A stretch of DNA of 64,000 nt from Pseudonocardia cypriaca (GCF_006717045.1 NZ_VFPH01000003.1:310001-374000); one strand, 5' to 3'. Counted from the stretch's first letter, positions 7,650-16,332 are shown. Numbers and translations are program-made. The notes: generated by a model from the letters alone, not told the origin.

Positions 7650-7824
7650 TCACGCGACGCCTGCCGGTACATCACCGGTACGACCAAGCGTGGCGTCTAC
7701 GGGCGTTCGCGTCTGGTCGATGGCGTCGGGTCCGACCAAGGTAGGTGTTGAGCGTGATCGTCGGCGCGGTGTGCCCCATGGCGAGCTGCACCGACTTCAC
7801 GTTCGCTCCACCGAAGATCAGGTG
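7650..7824 (-). pseudogene. tyrosine recombinase (integrase) C-terminal remnant, frameshifted
   Basis: Minus-strand translation of this stretch gives LIFGGANVKSVQLAMGHTAP-TITLNTY, which holds the C-terminal catalytic box of tyrosine recombinases: the LGH-type histidine in MGH and the nucleophilic tyrosine in NTY. A frameshift near 7740 separates it from the continuation GPDAIDQTRTPVDATLGRT, which ends at the stop 7650-7652. Everything upstream of the box (catalytic Arg, core-binding domain) is gone, replaced by unrelated sequence from 7825. It is therefore a dead fragment of a mobile-element integrase, about 600 bp from tRNA-Tyr. Confidence 0.8.
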
Positions 7825-7960
7825 GCGAGGGCGGACGGTCGGACGGCGCAGGCTTCGGTCAGGAGCTTCCGGCCAGGCCGACCTTCGCCGGGGGCCGGGG
7901 CTCCGCTGAGGAGCTGCTGGACCACAGCCGTGCAGTCGGGCCGCTGCCCGATGTCGGCGA

Positions 7961-8731
7961 CTACGACCGCGGGTCCGTCTGGGGCGGTGGAGTGGGAGTC
8001 AGTATGAGTGCGAGGTCGAAGGTGTTGTTCATGATCGCTCCAGCGATCTCGGAGAGGCGCTGGTTCGTGCGGCGGGCGTAGGCGCGCAGCAGTGCGAAGG
8101 CATCGTCCACTGTGTCGAGGCGGCCACGTTCGGCGAGGCGGCTCTTGGCCTGTTCGACGATGATTCGACTGGCCAGCGCCTGCTGGAGCCGATCGTTGAG
8201 CTGCCGGGCCTCGTGCAGGGTGCGGGACTGCAGCACCGCGACGGTGGTCATGTGTGTCAGGACTTGGGCGGCCTGCTGGTCGTGATCCGAGAGCGACCCG
8301 GGCGTGGTCGCGAAGAGGTTCATGGCCCCGATGACGTACCCGCGCAGCTCCAGCGGCAGGGCGTACACCGCCCGGTAGCCGAGATCGAGGGCCGCCGAGA
8401 TGAACCGCGGCCACCGGTCGCTGTCGGCCAGCTGGGGCTCGGCGATCGGCCTGCCGGAGTGGAAGGCATCCAAGCAGGGGCCTTCGCCTACGAGAATCTG
8501 GTAGATCTCGAGACGGTGGGTGTCTTCGGTCGTCGAGGCCATCACCTGTAGGCCGCCGCTTCCGTTGGCCAGGATCAGTCCGGCCGCATCCACCGCCAAC
8601 ACGGACACGCAGCTCTCGGTGAGCCGGGTGGCTGCCTCGACGATGTCGAAATCGTCGACGAGGGTGTCGACGACCCCGACCATCGCGGTGAGCAGGCTGG
8701 TTGCCTCTGGAGTATCTCCGGGCAGGCCCAT
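7961..8731 (-). CDS. GAF-ANTAR transcriptional antitermination regulator
   Basis: This 256-residue cytoplasmic protein has a GAF sensor domain at about residues 25-155 (LAVDAAGLILAN through the VGEGPCLDAFHSGRPIAEPQ ligand loop). An ANTAR RNA-binding domain follows at about 175-235 (LQQALASRIIVEQAKSRLAE, then DAFALLRAYARRTNQRLSEIA). GAF-ANTAR proteins bind dual-hexaloop RNA hairpins to stop transcription termination, and are abundant in actinobacteria. I prefer ATG 8731 (MGLPGDTPEATS) over the first in-frame start at 8785. No obvious two-hairpin target was recognised nearby, so its RNA target is probably elsewhere. Confidence 0.9.
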   Translation of the reverse strand: MGLPGDTPEATSLLTAMVGVVDTLVDDFDIVEAATRLTESCVSVLAVDAAGLILANGSGGLQVMASTTEDTHRLEIYQILVGEGPCLDAFHSGRPIAEPQLADSDRWPRFISAALDLGYRAVYALPLELRGYVIGAMNLFATTPGSLSDHDQQAAQVLTHMTTVAVLQSRTLHEARQLNDRLQQALASRIIVEQAKSRLAERGRLDTVDDAFALLRAYARRTNQRLSEIAGAIMNNTFDLALILTPTPPPQTDPRS

Positions 8732-9244
8732 CAGGGCCCCCTCAATGCTGCCGTGAGCAGCGAAGCACAAGACCGTCCGGAACACCCAGCGTCGCGGATA
8801 GCTGCGGACGGTCCGAGCTCACCCGGGCTTGTGTGGTAGCAGTCGAACACGCTCCGGATCTGAGCGCTACCCCTGTGGAGTCGGAGTAGCCCGCCGGTCC
8901 GCCGCAAGAGCCGGTCGGCCACAGTCAACGGGTCGGTCGCGAAGCGCCGGGGGCGCTTGAACGAGCAGACCGGGGAGGGCCTCGCCCGCGACGAGCCTGT
9001 ATTCGATCTCAACGGCCGCCAAGCATCCCCCGCGACGAGCCAGAGGCCGTCCTCGCCGGACGGGTAGGCCAGAACTGCCCGCCCGCTACGCCGACGTTCC
9101 CGCTCGGCGGGACCACTCCGTCGAACTCGACCGGCCCGCCAGTTCAGGGCACCGAGACCGCGGGTGCGGGTTGGGGTTGGGGTTGGTGTTGGTGTTGGTG
9201 TTGGCGCAGCCTGGCGGGTGACGTGCCCTCCCGGGTAAGCCAGA
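8732..9244. other. 513-bp region without a convincing gene
   Basis: Open frames cross this stretch on the minus strand, but their translations are rich in Arg, Pro and Ser without family features. A hexanucleotide microsatellite sits at 9168-9203. The promoters of the ANTAR gene should lie at the left end. Confidence 0.5.
9168..9203 (+). repeat. hexanucleotide microsatellite (GGGTTG)3(GTGTTG)3
   Basis: Thirty-six bases form exactly six hexamers, three GGGTTG followed by three GTGTTG. The G runs could support quadruplex formation on the plus strand. Such a tract is prone to slippage. Confidence 0.9.
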
Positions 9245-9832
9245 TCAGACGACACCCGTCCGTGCAGTAGTCCCGTTCTTGCGGTGGTTGGCATTGAAGC
9301 GTGCCTTCTTCTGACGATTCCCGCACGTGTTCATGTCACACCACTTGCGGGTGCGACTTTGACTGGTGTCGAAGAAGGCAGCCCGGCAGGTCGGCGATGC
9401 GCACAACGCCAATTTTCCGTCTCGTTCTCCTGCAATGATGCTGATCGCGTCGGCGGCGATCACGCTCAAGGCATCTTCTACGCGGGAAGCCGAGCCGAGC
9501 CGCCATCGACGATTGCCCTCGGGTGTCAGGACAGCCGCGGCCCGACCCTGGATGCTGCAGTCGTTGATGATCTGGATGGCCGACGCCGGAAGAGCGTCCT
9601 GGATCGCGGCCGCTGTCGCGGCGGCGTGAATCGACTCCCTCAGTTCCCGGGCGAGTTCGAGCTGGTCGGTGGTGCAGGAGTCCACGGCCAGGCCGTTCAC
9701 CGCCAGCCAATCGACGAGTCGCTGCGGCGTGGGAATGCGCTCCACAGCGTTGCCGTGACGCTCCGACATAGTCCCCGTGAAGCTGGTCGCCAGCACGTTG
9801 CCGAGGCGAAAGTCAGGAAACCCAGCACGCAT
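9245..9832 (-). CDS. CGNR zinc-finger (ABATE-domain) regulator
   Basis: This 195-residue protein starts MRAGFPDFRLGNVLATSFTGT, as in the actinobacterial family annotated 'CGNR zinc finger domain-containing protein'. An all-alpha ABATE-like sensor region covers about residues 1-140. The C-terminal zinc finger at about 147-180 reads CASPTCRAAFFDTS through KWCDMNTCGNRQKKARF, with four cysteines and the diagnostic CGNR. The family is thought to be DNA-binding and stress-linked, but the function is largely unproven. Its start lies 292 bp from the divergent epoxide hydrolase gene and it may regulate that gene. Confidence 0.9.
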   Translation of the reverse strand: MRAGFPDFRLGNVLATSFTGTMSERHGNAVERIPTPQRLVDWLAVNGLAVDSCTTDQLELARELRESIHAAATAAAIQDALPASAIQIINDCSIQGRAAAVLTPEGNRRWRLGSASRVEDALSVIAADAISIIAGERDGKLALCASPTCRAAFFDTSQSRTRKWCDMNTCGNRQKKARFNANHRKNGTTARTGVV

Positions 9833-10075
9833 GGAACCACCTTAGCCTCGATCATCCGTTCGAGGACCGCATCGGGCACGCCGAAGACTCGGGGCTGGGC
9901 CGGTTCCCGTCCCGGGAGCTCGCGATCGGCCCCACCTGGTCGAGGCTCACCCAGATCGCTGCCGGCCCGGTCGGGCAGCCGCGATCGTCGCGACGTCCAC
10001 CAGCGCACCGAGGGGGTCCGGTCAGAGGCCGAGGTTCGCGGTTGCACGCTGCATGATGAGATGTTAGAACCGCCT

Positions 10076-10104
10076 TAGCCGGTTCGCACGAACGTAGCCG
10101 GTTC
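10076..10104 (+). promoter_or_regulatory. direct repeat upstream of epoxide hydrolase
   Basis: TAGCCGGTTC occurs at 10076-10085 and again at 10095-10104, 19 bp apart (about two helical turns on one DNA face), 21 bp upstream of the ATG. A partly inverted GAACCG lies at 10067-10072. This suggests an operator. The remaining sequence between 9833 and 10124 has no gene I can support. An AGGAGG ribosome site lies at 10114-10119. Confidence 0.4.
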
Positions 10105-10124
10105 CGCGATGGCCAGGAGGTCTC

Positions 10125-11297
10125 ATGCCCCGTCCAGCCAGCGACGTGCAAGCGTTCGAAGCCCACGCAACTGACGCCGACCTCGACGATCTGCGCGCGC
10201 GGTTGGCCGCGGCGCGGCTACCGGAGGCCGAGACGGTCCATCGCGCCGCGCCCGACCCTCGCCGATGGGAACAGGGCGTTCCTCTCGCCGACCTCGGCGA
10301 TGTCGTGGACTACTGGCGCACCGGGTACAACTGGCGATCGTTCGAAGAGCGCCTCAACCGTGTCGGCCAGTTCCGCACGACCATTGATGATCTGGGAATC
10401 CACTTCCTGCACCGCCGATCCGCGCGCGCGGATGCCACTCCGCTGATCGTGACGCACGGCTGGCCGGGCAGCATCGTCGAGTTCATCGACGTGGTGGACG
10501 AGCTGGCGGATCCGCAAGATGCAGACGCGCCGGCGTTCCACGTCGTGGTTCCATCGCTACCGGGCTTCGGTTACAGCGACAAGCCGGCCACCACCGGGTG
10601 GGGAACCGAAAAGATCGCGGCCGCCTGGGTGGAACTCATGGGAAGGCTCGGCTACAGCAAGTTCGCAGCCCACGGCGGCGACTGGGGAGGTGTGATCACC
10701 ACAGTCCTCGGCGGCAGGTTCCCGGCGCACGTTCTCGGCATCCACACAACGCTCGCGCAGGCACCGCCCGGGTTGACAACGGACGGGCTGACGGCGACCG
10801 AGCGCGAGTGGACCGAGGAGACTCGCGATTTCTGGCGCCACCGCGCGGCGTACGCGAAGCAGCAGGCGACCCGACCGCAGACCATCGGCTACTCGCTCGT
10901 CGACTCACCGGTCGGGCTTCTGGCCTGGATCCTCGACAAGTTCGCGGAGTGGTCGGACACCGAAGACAGCCCGTTCGAGACGATTTCCAGAGACCGGGTT
11001 CTCGACGACGTCACCCTGTACTGGCTGACGCGGACCGGCGCATCGGCGGCCCGCATCTACTACGAGAGCCACAACTCGCTGGACCCCGAACTCCGGGTGG
11101 ATGTCCCGTCGGCGATCAGCATGTATCCCCGCGACATCGAGAAGTGTCCGCGCCCCTGGGCGCAGCAGCGGTACCGGCAGATCGTCCGATGGAGGTCGCC
11201 CGAAAGCGGGGGACATTTCCCGTCGCTGGAGGTTCCCGAGTACTTCGTCGAGGACCTGCGAGAAGGCCTCGCGGCAGTGCTGGCCGCCAATCGGTGA
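10125..11297 (+). CDS. epoxide hydrolase (EHN-type alpha/beta hydrolase)
   Basis: This 390-residue protein combines an N-terminal epoxide-hydrolase (EHN) domain at about residues 10-115 (LRARLAAARLPEAE, WRTGYNWRSFEERLN) with an alpha/beta-hydrolase core. The oxyanion motif HGWPGS is at about 108. The nucleophile loop GGDWGG, in which Asp is the expected attacking residue, is near 186, and the catalytic His lies in SGGHFPSLEVPE near 370. The length and order match juvenile-hormone/microsomal-type bacterial epoxide hydrolases, which open epoxides to diols. ATG 10125 has a near-perfect AGGAGG. The neighbouring CGNR gene is divergent. The natural substrate is unknown. Confidence 0.92.
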   Translation: MPRPASDVQAFEAHATDADLDDLRARLAAARLPEAETVHRAAPDPRRWEQGVPLADLGDVVDYWRTGYNWRSFEERLNRVGQFRTTIDDLGIHFLHRRSARADATPLIVTHGWPGSIVEFIDVVDELADPQDADAPAFHVVVPSLPGFGYSDKPATTGWGTEKIAAAWVELMGRLGYSKFAAHGGDWGGVITTVLGGRFPAHVLGIHTTLAQAPPGLTTDGLTATEREWTEETRDFWRHRAAYAKQQATRPQTIGYSLVDSPVGLLAWILDKFAEWSDTEDSPFETISRDRVLDDVTLYWLTRTGASAARIYYESHNSLDPELRVDVPSAISMYPRDIEKCPRPWAQQRYRQIVRWRSPESGGHFPSLEVPEYFVEDLREGLAAVLAANR

Positions 11298-11355
11298 AGC
11301 ATGGCGTCCACAGGCATACCCAATCGGTGCGGCGCAGGAAGCGGTCCACCGACGG

Positions 11356-12444
11356 CTACGGAACGGCGCCGAGGAAGCGCCGGACCTCGGCGTTGAACGC
11401 ATCGGGAGCCGCGAGGTTGAGGTAGTGACCCGCCCCGGGCAGGACAACGAGCTCCGAACCGCGAATGCTGCTGAGCAGCGCCTCCGCGACGGGTCGGATC
11501 GGGGCACGTGCGTCGGCCCCACCCCAGAGCAGCAACGTCGGCACGGCGATGGTCGGCAACACCTCGCGTAGGTCCGCATCGGCGAACGCGGTCAACATCG
11601 GCAGCAGCCCGGAAGCGCGGATGTCCGGCATCATCATCCGAATGAGCTCGATCGCCTCAGGTGGCCCCGGCCCGGAGAAGAAGCTGGGCAGGTAGCCGCC
11701 CATCCATTCCGCCGGCGGCCGCTCGGCCTCGGCCCGCACACGCCGCAGCCGAACCTCGACCTCCTCGGGCGGCAAGGATCCCTTCCAGCCGGCGTATGCG
11801 CCCACGAGGACGAGCGACCGAACCAGCTTCGGATGGTGCTGGTACACCGCGATCGCCAGCCCGCCGCCCCACGACAAGCCGCCCAGATGCGCCCGGTCGA
11901 CGCCCAGCACGGCGAGCAGTTCGGCGAGCGCATCGGCGTAGTCGGCGAGCGTCGTCCCGTCAAGAGGGTCCTCCGAACCACCACAGCCGGGCGCATCCCA
12001 GGCGATCACATCGAAGCTGTGCGCCAGGCCCGCCAGCTGCGGTCGCCACGCGCGGCCGTCGCTCCACCCGCCGTGCAGCAGAACCAGCGGCGGCCCGTTG
12101 CCTGCCCGGTGGTATGCCATCGTCCGTCCGCCGACATCGACCAGCTCCACGGCCGCCCCGATCGTTGTCCGTTGCTCGGCATCGCTTTGCGAGACGCCCG
12201 GTGACGTCGCAAGATTCGGCCTCACCAGTGGTAGCCGCGCGAGCACATCGGCGACATCGTCCACCTTGCGTACCCGCAGCTCAAGGGCTTGATCATCCGC
12301 AAGCCGTCGTCCGCCCGTCGGCGACAGGATCGGTGACGACTGCGACGACGAATCGCGCGGGGCCGCCAGTCGAGAGTCTGGCTGAACCAAGAGCGGCCGC
12401 AGGATCATCCGCCTTGGGGGCCGACGCGATTCACCAACCACCAC
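11356..12444 (-). CDS. alpha/beta-fold hydrolase with unusual N-terminus
   Basis: The hydrolase core begins about residue 95 (VELVDVGGRTMAYHRAGNGPP) and carries a complete triad: nucleophile motif GLSWGG near 190, Asp in LLWGGADARAPI near 308, and His in PGAGHYLNL near 340. The oxyanion motif is LLHGGWSDG. The first ~90 residues in frame (from GTG 12444) are unlike hydrolases, so the true start may be a GTG near 12225, which would give about 290 residues, normal for the family. It is convergent with the epoxide hydrolase gene. The substrate is unknown. Confidence 0.75.
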   Translation of the reverse strand: MVVGESRRPPRRMILRPLLVQPDSRLAAPRDSSSQSSPILSPTGGRRLADDQALELRVRKVDDVADVLARLPLVRPNLATSPGVSQSDAEQRTTIGAAVELVDVGGRTMAYHRAGNGPPLVLLHGGWSDGRAWRPQLAGLAHSFDVIAWDAPGCGGSEDPLDGTTLADYADALAELLAVLGVDRAHLGGLSWGGGLAIAVYQHHPKLVRSLVLVGAYAGWKGSLPPEEVEVRLRRVRAEAERPPAEWMGGYLPSFFSGPGPPEAIELIRMMMPDIRASGLLPMLTAFADADLREVLPTIAVPTLLLWGGADARAPIRPVAEALLSSIRGSELVVLPGAGHYLNLAAPDAFNAEVRRFLGAVP

Positions 12445-12640
12445 TGGCCGGCGGACTCGCCCAGGCGGCGGCGACAGCTTGCGACCGAATGGTCGCTTTG
12501 AGTAGCCGAATGGCTAGGTATCGTTGGGGCCGCGCCGAGCCTGACCGTCACGCCATCCCCGCACGGAGGCGAGCCCGAACGACGTCGCACGCAAGCGGCA
12601 GGACGTCCCGCCCGGCACCTGGTCGGGATGGAGGACGGTC

Positions 12641-13747
12641 ATGGAGGTCTCGGCGCCGGTCGTCGGCACCGCGCAGGACGAGGCCGAGGTGCAGGCCGCA
12701 CTCCGCCGCCTGGCCATGATGATCGCGAAGCACCAGCCGTCCGCGGCTGTGCTGCACGCCGTGACCGAAGAGGCGGCGCGGCAGTTCGAGCCCGCCACCG
12801 CCGGCGTGATCAGGTACGAGCGGGACGGCCGGACGACCCTCGTCGCCGAGAGCACGGAAGGTCCGCCCGCGGCCGGCTGGGGCGGCCGCCTGCCCGCCGT
12901 CGGGCTGACGGCCGCCGTGCTGCACACGAGGCGGTTCGTGTCGGCATCCGTGGGGAGCCGCTTCACCGCCGCGATGCCCGTGTACGTCGACGACCTGATG
13001 TGGGGGCTCGTCGCCGTCGGGTCGGGACGAATGCTGCCGACGGACGTCGAGCGGAGGCTGACGGAACTGGCGGAGCTCGTGGCGGCGACGGTCGCCGATG
13101 AGCGGCGCTGGGCCGAGCTCGCGGCATCGCGCACCCGGCTCGTCGCCGCGTCGGACAAGATCAGGCAGCGGATCGAGCGCGACCTGCACGAGGGTGCGCA
13201 GCAGTTCGTCATCACGCTCGTGCTGCGGCTGCGCGGAGTGGCCGAGATCCCCTCGCTGCTCCCGGAGATCCGCGCCGAGGTCGAGGACATCGCGGCCGAG
13301 CTCCTCGCCGTGTTCTACGGCGTGCGAGAGCTCGCCCGCGCTGTCCACCCGGCGATCCTGTCCGTCGGCGGGCTGTACCCGGCGCTGCGCGCACTGGCCC
13401 GGCGATCGACCGTGCCCGCCGTCGTGGACGTGCGGGTGCACCGCCGCCTTCCCGAACCGATCGAGGTGGCGGCCTACCACGTCGCGGCGGAAGCGCTCGC
13501 CAACGCCGCGGAGCACGGCCGGGCCTCCGGTGTGGAGTTGAACGCGAAGGACTCCGGCGACGCGCTCCTCGTGGAAGTGCGGGACGACGGTGTCGGGGGC
13601 GCCGACCCGACGCTGGGTTCGGGGTTGATCGGGCTCAGGGACCGGACCGAGGCACTGGGCGGCGCGTTCATCGTGGTGAGCCCGCCGGGAGCGGGAACGG
13701 TGGTGTCCTGCCGGCTCCCCGTTGCGCCGGTCACGCCCGGTGCGTGA
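12641..13747 (+). CDS. sensor histidine kinase (GAF plus HisKA_3), orphan
   Basis: This 368-residue soluble kinase has a GAF-like sensor region at about residues 20-150 and a HisKA_3 dimerisation domain with the phosphoacceptor in RIERDLHEGAQQ (His183). The HATPase domain is at about 275-365 with N, G1 and G2 features (EALANAAEHGRAS, VRDDGVGGADP, GSGLIGLRDRTEALGG). There is no transmembrane segment. No response regulator is adjacent, so it is an orphan in this window. The 3' end overlaps the convergent hydrolase gene by 17 bp. The GAF ligand is unknown. Confidence 0.9.
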   Translation: MEVSAPVVGTAQDEAEVQAALRRLAMMIAKHQPSAAVLHAVTEEAARQFEPATAGVIRYERDGRTTLVAESTEGPPAAGWGGRLPAVGLTAAVLHTRRFVSASVGSRFTAAMPVYVDDLMWGLVAVGSGRMLPTDVERRLTELAELVAATVADERRWAELAASRTRLVAASDKIRQRIERDLHEGAQQFVITLVLRLRGVAEIPSLLPEIRAEVEDIAAELLAVFYGVRELARAVHPAILSVGGLYPALRALARRSTVPAVVDVRVHRRLPEPIEVAAYHVAAEALANAAEHGRASGVELNAKDSGDALLVEVRDDGVGGADPTLGSGLIGLRDRTEALGGAFIVVSPPGAGTVVSCRLPVAPVTPGA

Positions 13748-14459
13748 GCACGAGCTCCGCCACCGCGGCCGGGGACTCCACGTGCGCGTTGTGGCCGAGG
13801 CCCGGCAGGTCGACCGGGTCCGGGACGAGCGCGCGTAGCTGCTCGGCGCCGACCATGGCGTCGTGCTCACCCCTGGCGAGGACGACCGGGACGGGTGCCG
13901 CCGCCAGCAGGGTGGCGATCTGCGGGTCGCCCACGCCGAACGCGCGGGGGTCGAGCGCGGGGCGCCACTGCCCGTCCTGCTCCACCACACCCGCCAGCGC
14001 AACCGGCGAAGTGGGCGCGACCAGGCCGTCGAGCCCGGAGAGGCGTAGGTGCCGGGCCACGGCCTGCTCCCGGGCGGCGAACCGGGCCTGGTCACGTGCG
14101 GCGAGAGCGGCCGCGCGGGCGAGGTCGTCCTGGGTCCAGGCGACCTTGATGCCGAGCCCGATCACCGCCCGGACGCCGGGTCGTGCGGCCAGGTGCAGCC
14201 CGACCACCCCGCCGAAGGAGTGGCCGAGGATCACCGTGCCCGCGGGGTCGACCAGATCGGCGACGGCATCGGCCACGGCGGCGAAGGTGTAGGCCGGCAG
14301 CGGGGCGGAGCCACCGTGGCCCGGCAGGTCGGGCGCCACCCACGCGCCGGGCAGCAGCGGGGCGAGCCCCTCCCACACCTCGGCCGTGGCACCCAGGCCG
14401 TGCAGCAACAGCACGGTGGGCGCACCCCTGCCGCCCGACAGAACCCGGAGATCACGCAC
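13731..14459 (-). CDS. alpha/beta-fold hydrolase
   Basis: This 242-residue protein has a complete minimal alpha/beta-hydrolase core. It has the oxyanion motif LLHGLGATAEVW at about residues 18-29, nucleophile LGHSFGG near 80, acid in ARGEHDAMV near 198 and His in LGHNAHVESP near 222. It is the last gene of a minus-strand run: its start overlaps the araC-like gene's stop by 8 bp (14452-14459), and its end overlaps the histidine kinase gene on the other strand. Lactonase- or esterase-type activity is likely; the substrate is unknown. Confidence 0.88.
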   Translation of the reverse strand: MRDLRVLSGGRGAPTVLLLHGLGATAEVWEGLAPLLPGAWVAPDLPGHGGSAPLPAYTFAAVADAVADLVDPAGTVILGHSFGGVVGLHLAARPGVRAVIGLGIKVAWTQDDLARAAALAARDQARFAAREQAVARHLRLSGLDGLVAPTSPVALAGVVEQDGQWRPALDPRAFGVGDPQIATLLAAAPVPVVLARGEHDAMVGAEQLRALVPDPVDLPGLGHNAHVESPAAVAELVLTHRA

Positions 14460-15333
14460 TGACCGGAGCCTCCATCCGCCGGCAGGCCTGCGCGTAGGCG
14501 ACGGGGGTCATCCCGATGGCCGCGGTGAAGTCGCGGATGAAGTGGCTCTGGTCGAAGTAGCCGAGCTCGGCCGCCACCTCCGCCCACGGCCGGTGCTGCT
14601 CGCGGGCGAGCACGGCGGCGGCCTCGTGGAGGCGGTAGCGGCGCAACACCCACTTCGGGCTGACCCCCACGTAGCGCTGGAACAGCCGCTGCAACGTGCG
14701 GGGGTTGATGTTGAACATCTCGGTGACGTCGTCGACGCGCGCGATCGTGCGGTCGTGCAGCAGCGCCGCGACGATGCGCTGGACGAACTCCACCTGGGGG
14801 TCGGGCGGGGGCCAGCGCTCACGCAGGAACTCCTCGACGAGGGCGACGAGCCGGTCGATGCCGCGCGCCGCCGCCATCCGCTCGGCGAGCGCCGTGGCGG
14901 CTGGGCCCCACAGCTGCTCGGCGGGCAGCACGGCCCCGGTGATGTCGGACAACGGCCGGCCGAGAAATGGGAGGAACCCGCCGGGCCGGAACTTGACCCC
15001 GAAGACCCGGCCGGTGCCGCGGTAGACGTAGGTGAAGCGGTCTCGCCCGACGCCGGACACCGCGAGCCTGCCCCCGTCGAGCCAGAGGTTGACGCAGGGG
15101 TGCGGAAGCAGCGTGACCGAGCCCTCCCTCCCCGGCGGCAGGTCCCACGACACGATCCAGTGGCGCTCCACGAGGTCGGCCAGGTCGTCGGCGGCAGGGA
15201 AGCGGTCGAGTGAGTAGCGGTCGTCCGCGGGGTCTGCCTCGAACCCCACGCGCACCCCAAGCACGCCGTACTCGCTCGTGGTGGCGACCGGTCGATCAGG
15301 CACAGGACCAAGGATGCCCGGAAGGCCCGACAT
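14452..15333 (-). CDS. AraC-family transcriptional regulator
   Basis: This 293-residue protein has a sensor half at about residues 1-165 (LPHPCVNLWLDGGRL, FGVKFRPGGFLPFLGRP), the DUF6597-like cupin region often seen in this subgroup. A C-terminal AraC/XylS double helix-turn-helix covers about 190-285 (DVTEMFNINPRTLQRLFQRYVGVSPKWVLRRYRL, then WAEVAAELGYFDQSHFIRDF). Its start codon abuts the stop of htpX, and its stop overlaps the hydrolase start, so the three genes are translationally linked. It may control its own operon. Confidence 0.92.
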   Translation of the reverse strand: MSGLPGILGPVPDRPVATTSEYGVLGVRVGFEADPADDRYSLDRFPAADDLADLVERHWIVSWDLPPGREGSVTLLPHPCVNLWLDGGRLAVSGVGRDRFTYVYRGTGRVFGVKFRPGGFLPFLGRPLSDITGAVLPAEQLWGPAATALAERMAAARGIDRLVALVEEFLRERWPPPDPQVEFVQRIVAALLHDRTIARVDDVTEMFNINPRTLQRLFQRYVGVSPKWVLRRYRLHEAAAVLAREQHRPWAEVAAELGYFDQSHFIRDFTAAIGMTPVAYAQACRRMEAPVSA

Positions 15334-16200
15334 TCACCGCCTGCGGAGGTGCATCTCCTCCAGCCGCCGGATGCGCTCCTGCAGCGGCGGGTGGGTGGAG
15401 AACAGGCGCGAGAGCTGCTCCCCCGGCCGGAACGGGTTGGCGATCATCAGGTGGGACTGCGACACGAGCTGCGGGTCGGGCGGCAGCGGCGCGAGCTGGG
15501 TGCCGCGCTCCAGCTTGCGCAGCGCGGACGCGAGCGCGAGCGGGTCGCCGGTGAGCTGTGCGCCGCTCGCGTCGGCCTGGAACTCCCGCGACCGGCTCAC
15601 CGCCATCTGCACGACCCCGGCCGCGATCGGCCCCAGCAGCGAGATCAGCAGCAGGGCGAACGGGTTGGGGCGGTCGTCGTCGCCGCCTCCGAACAGGCCG
15701 GCGAACATCGCGATGTTGGCCAGGAAGCTCACCATCGAGGCGAGCGCGCCCGCCACCGACGAGATGAGGATGTCGCGGTTGTAGACGTGGGACAGCTCGT
15801 GGCCGAGCACGGCGCGCAGCTCGCGCTCGTCGAGCATCTGGAGCAGGCCGGTGGTGGCGCACACCGCGGCGTGGCGGGGGCTGCGCCCGGTGGCGAACGC
15901 GTTGGGCGCGGCCGTGGGGCTCACGTAGAGCCGCGGCATCGGCTGGCGCGCCGCCCGCGACAGCTCCCGCACGATCCGGTACATGACCGGGTGCTCCGGC
16001 TCGGTGATCGGTCGGGCGTGCATGGCTCGCAGCGCGATCTTGTCCGAGTTGAAGTACGCGTAGCCGTTGACGCCCAGCGCCACGAACAGGGCGATCACGA
16101 GCCCGGTTCGGCCGCCGAGAAGCGAACCGACGAGCAGCACGAGAGCGGAGAGACCGCCCAGCAGGACCGCTGTCTTCAGCCCGTTCATCGACTTGTGCAC
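15334..16200 (-). CDS. htpX: membrane zinc metalloprotease HtpX
   Basis: This 288-residue M48-family protease of membrane quality control has two N-terminal transmembrane helices at about residues 10-50. The zinc motif HELSHVYNRD is near residue 140, two further hydrophobic segments follow, and the third zinc ligand lies in SRSREFQADASGA. The GTG at 16200 (VHKSMNGLKTA) is preferred over ATG 16188 because a GGAGGAAGGA site is correctly spaced from it. The protein is close to mycobacterial HtpX along its length. It heads an operon with the AraC-like regulator and a hydrolase and is divergent from an enoyl-CoA hydratase gene. Confidence 0.95.
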   Translation of the reverse strand: MHKSMNGLKTAVLLGGLSALVLLVGSLLGGRTGLVIALFVALGVNGYAYFNSDKIALRAMHARPITEPEHPVMYRIVRELSRAARQPMPRLYVSPTAAPNAFATGRSPRHAAVCATTGLLQMLDERELRAVLGHELSHVYNRDILISSVAGALASMVSFLANIAMFAGLFGGGDDDRPNPFALLLISLLGPIAAGVVQMAVSRSREFQADASGAQLTGDPLALASALRKLERGTQLAPLPPDPQLVSQSHLMIANPFRPGEQLSRLFSTHPPLQERIRRLEEMHLRRR

Positions 16201-16332
16201 GTTCTCGGGTGTCCTTCCTCCCCCGAGTTCTTCAACGAGCAACGACCAGGCCGTGTTCCGCTGGTCCGGGCACCGGGTGACAGTGAGCGACGCCTCGGCG
16301 CGCGGCTGGGCCGATCGGGGCAGGATGCGGCA

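Noticed and set aside
9168..9203. telomere-like repeat suggesting a replicon end
   Set aside because: It is only 36 bp long, is internal to a continuous chromosome-like gene order, and actinobacterial linear ends use palindromes and not G-rich hexamers.
8731..9294. 187-residue minus-strand frame containing a PTPTPT stretch
   Set aside because: The PT stretch is just translation of the microsatellite, the rest has no family features, and it overlaps the CGNR gene's 3' end.
12548..14095. 515-residue minus-strand frame over the histidine kinase
   Set aside because: It is antisense to a kinase with complete H, N and G motifs; its residues are typical GC-bias shadow.
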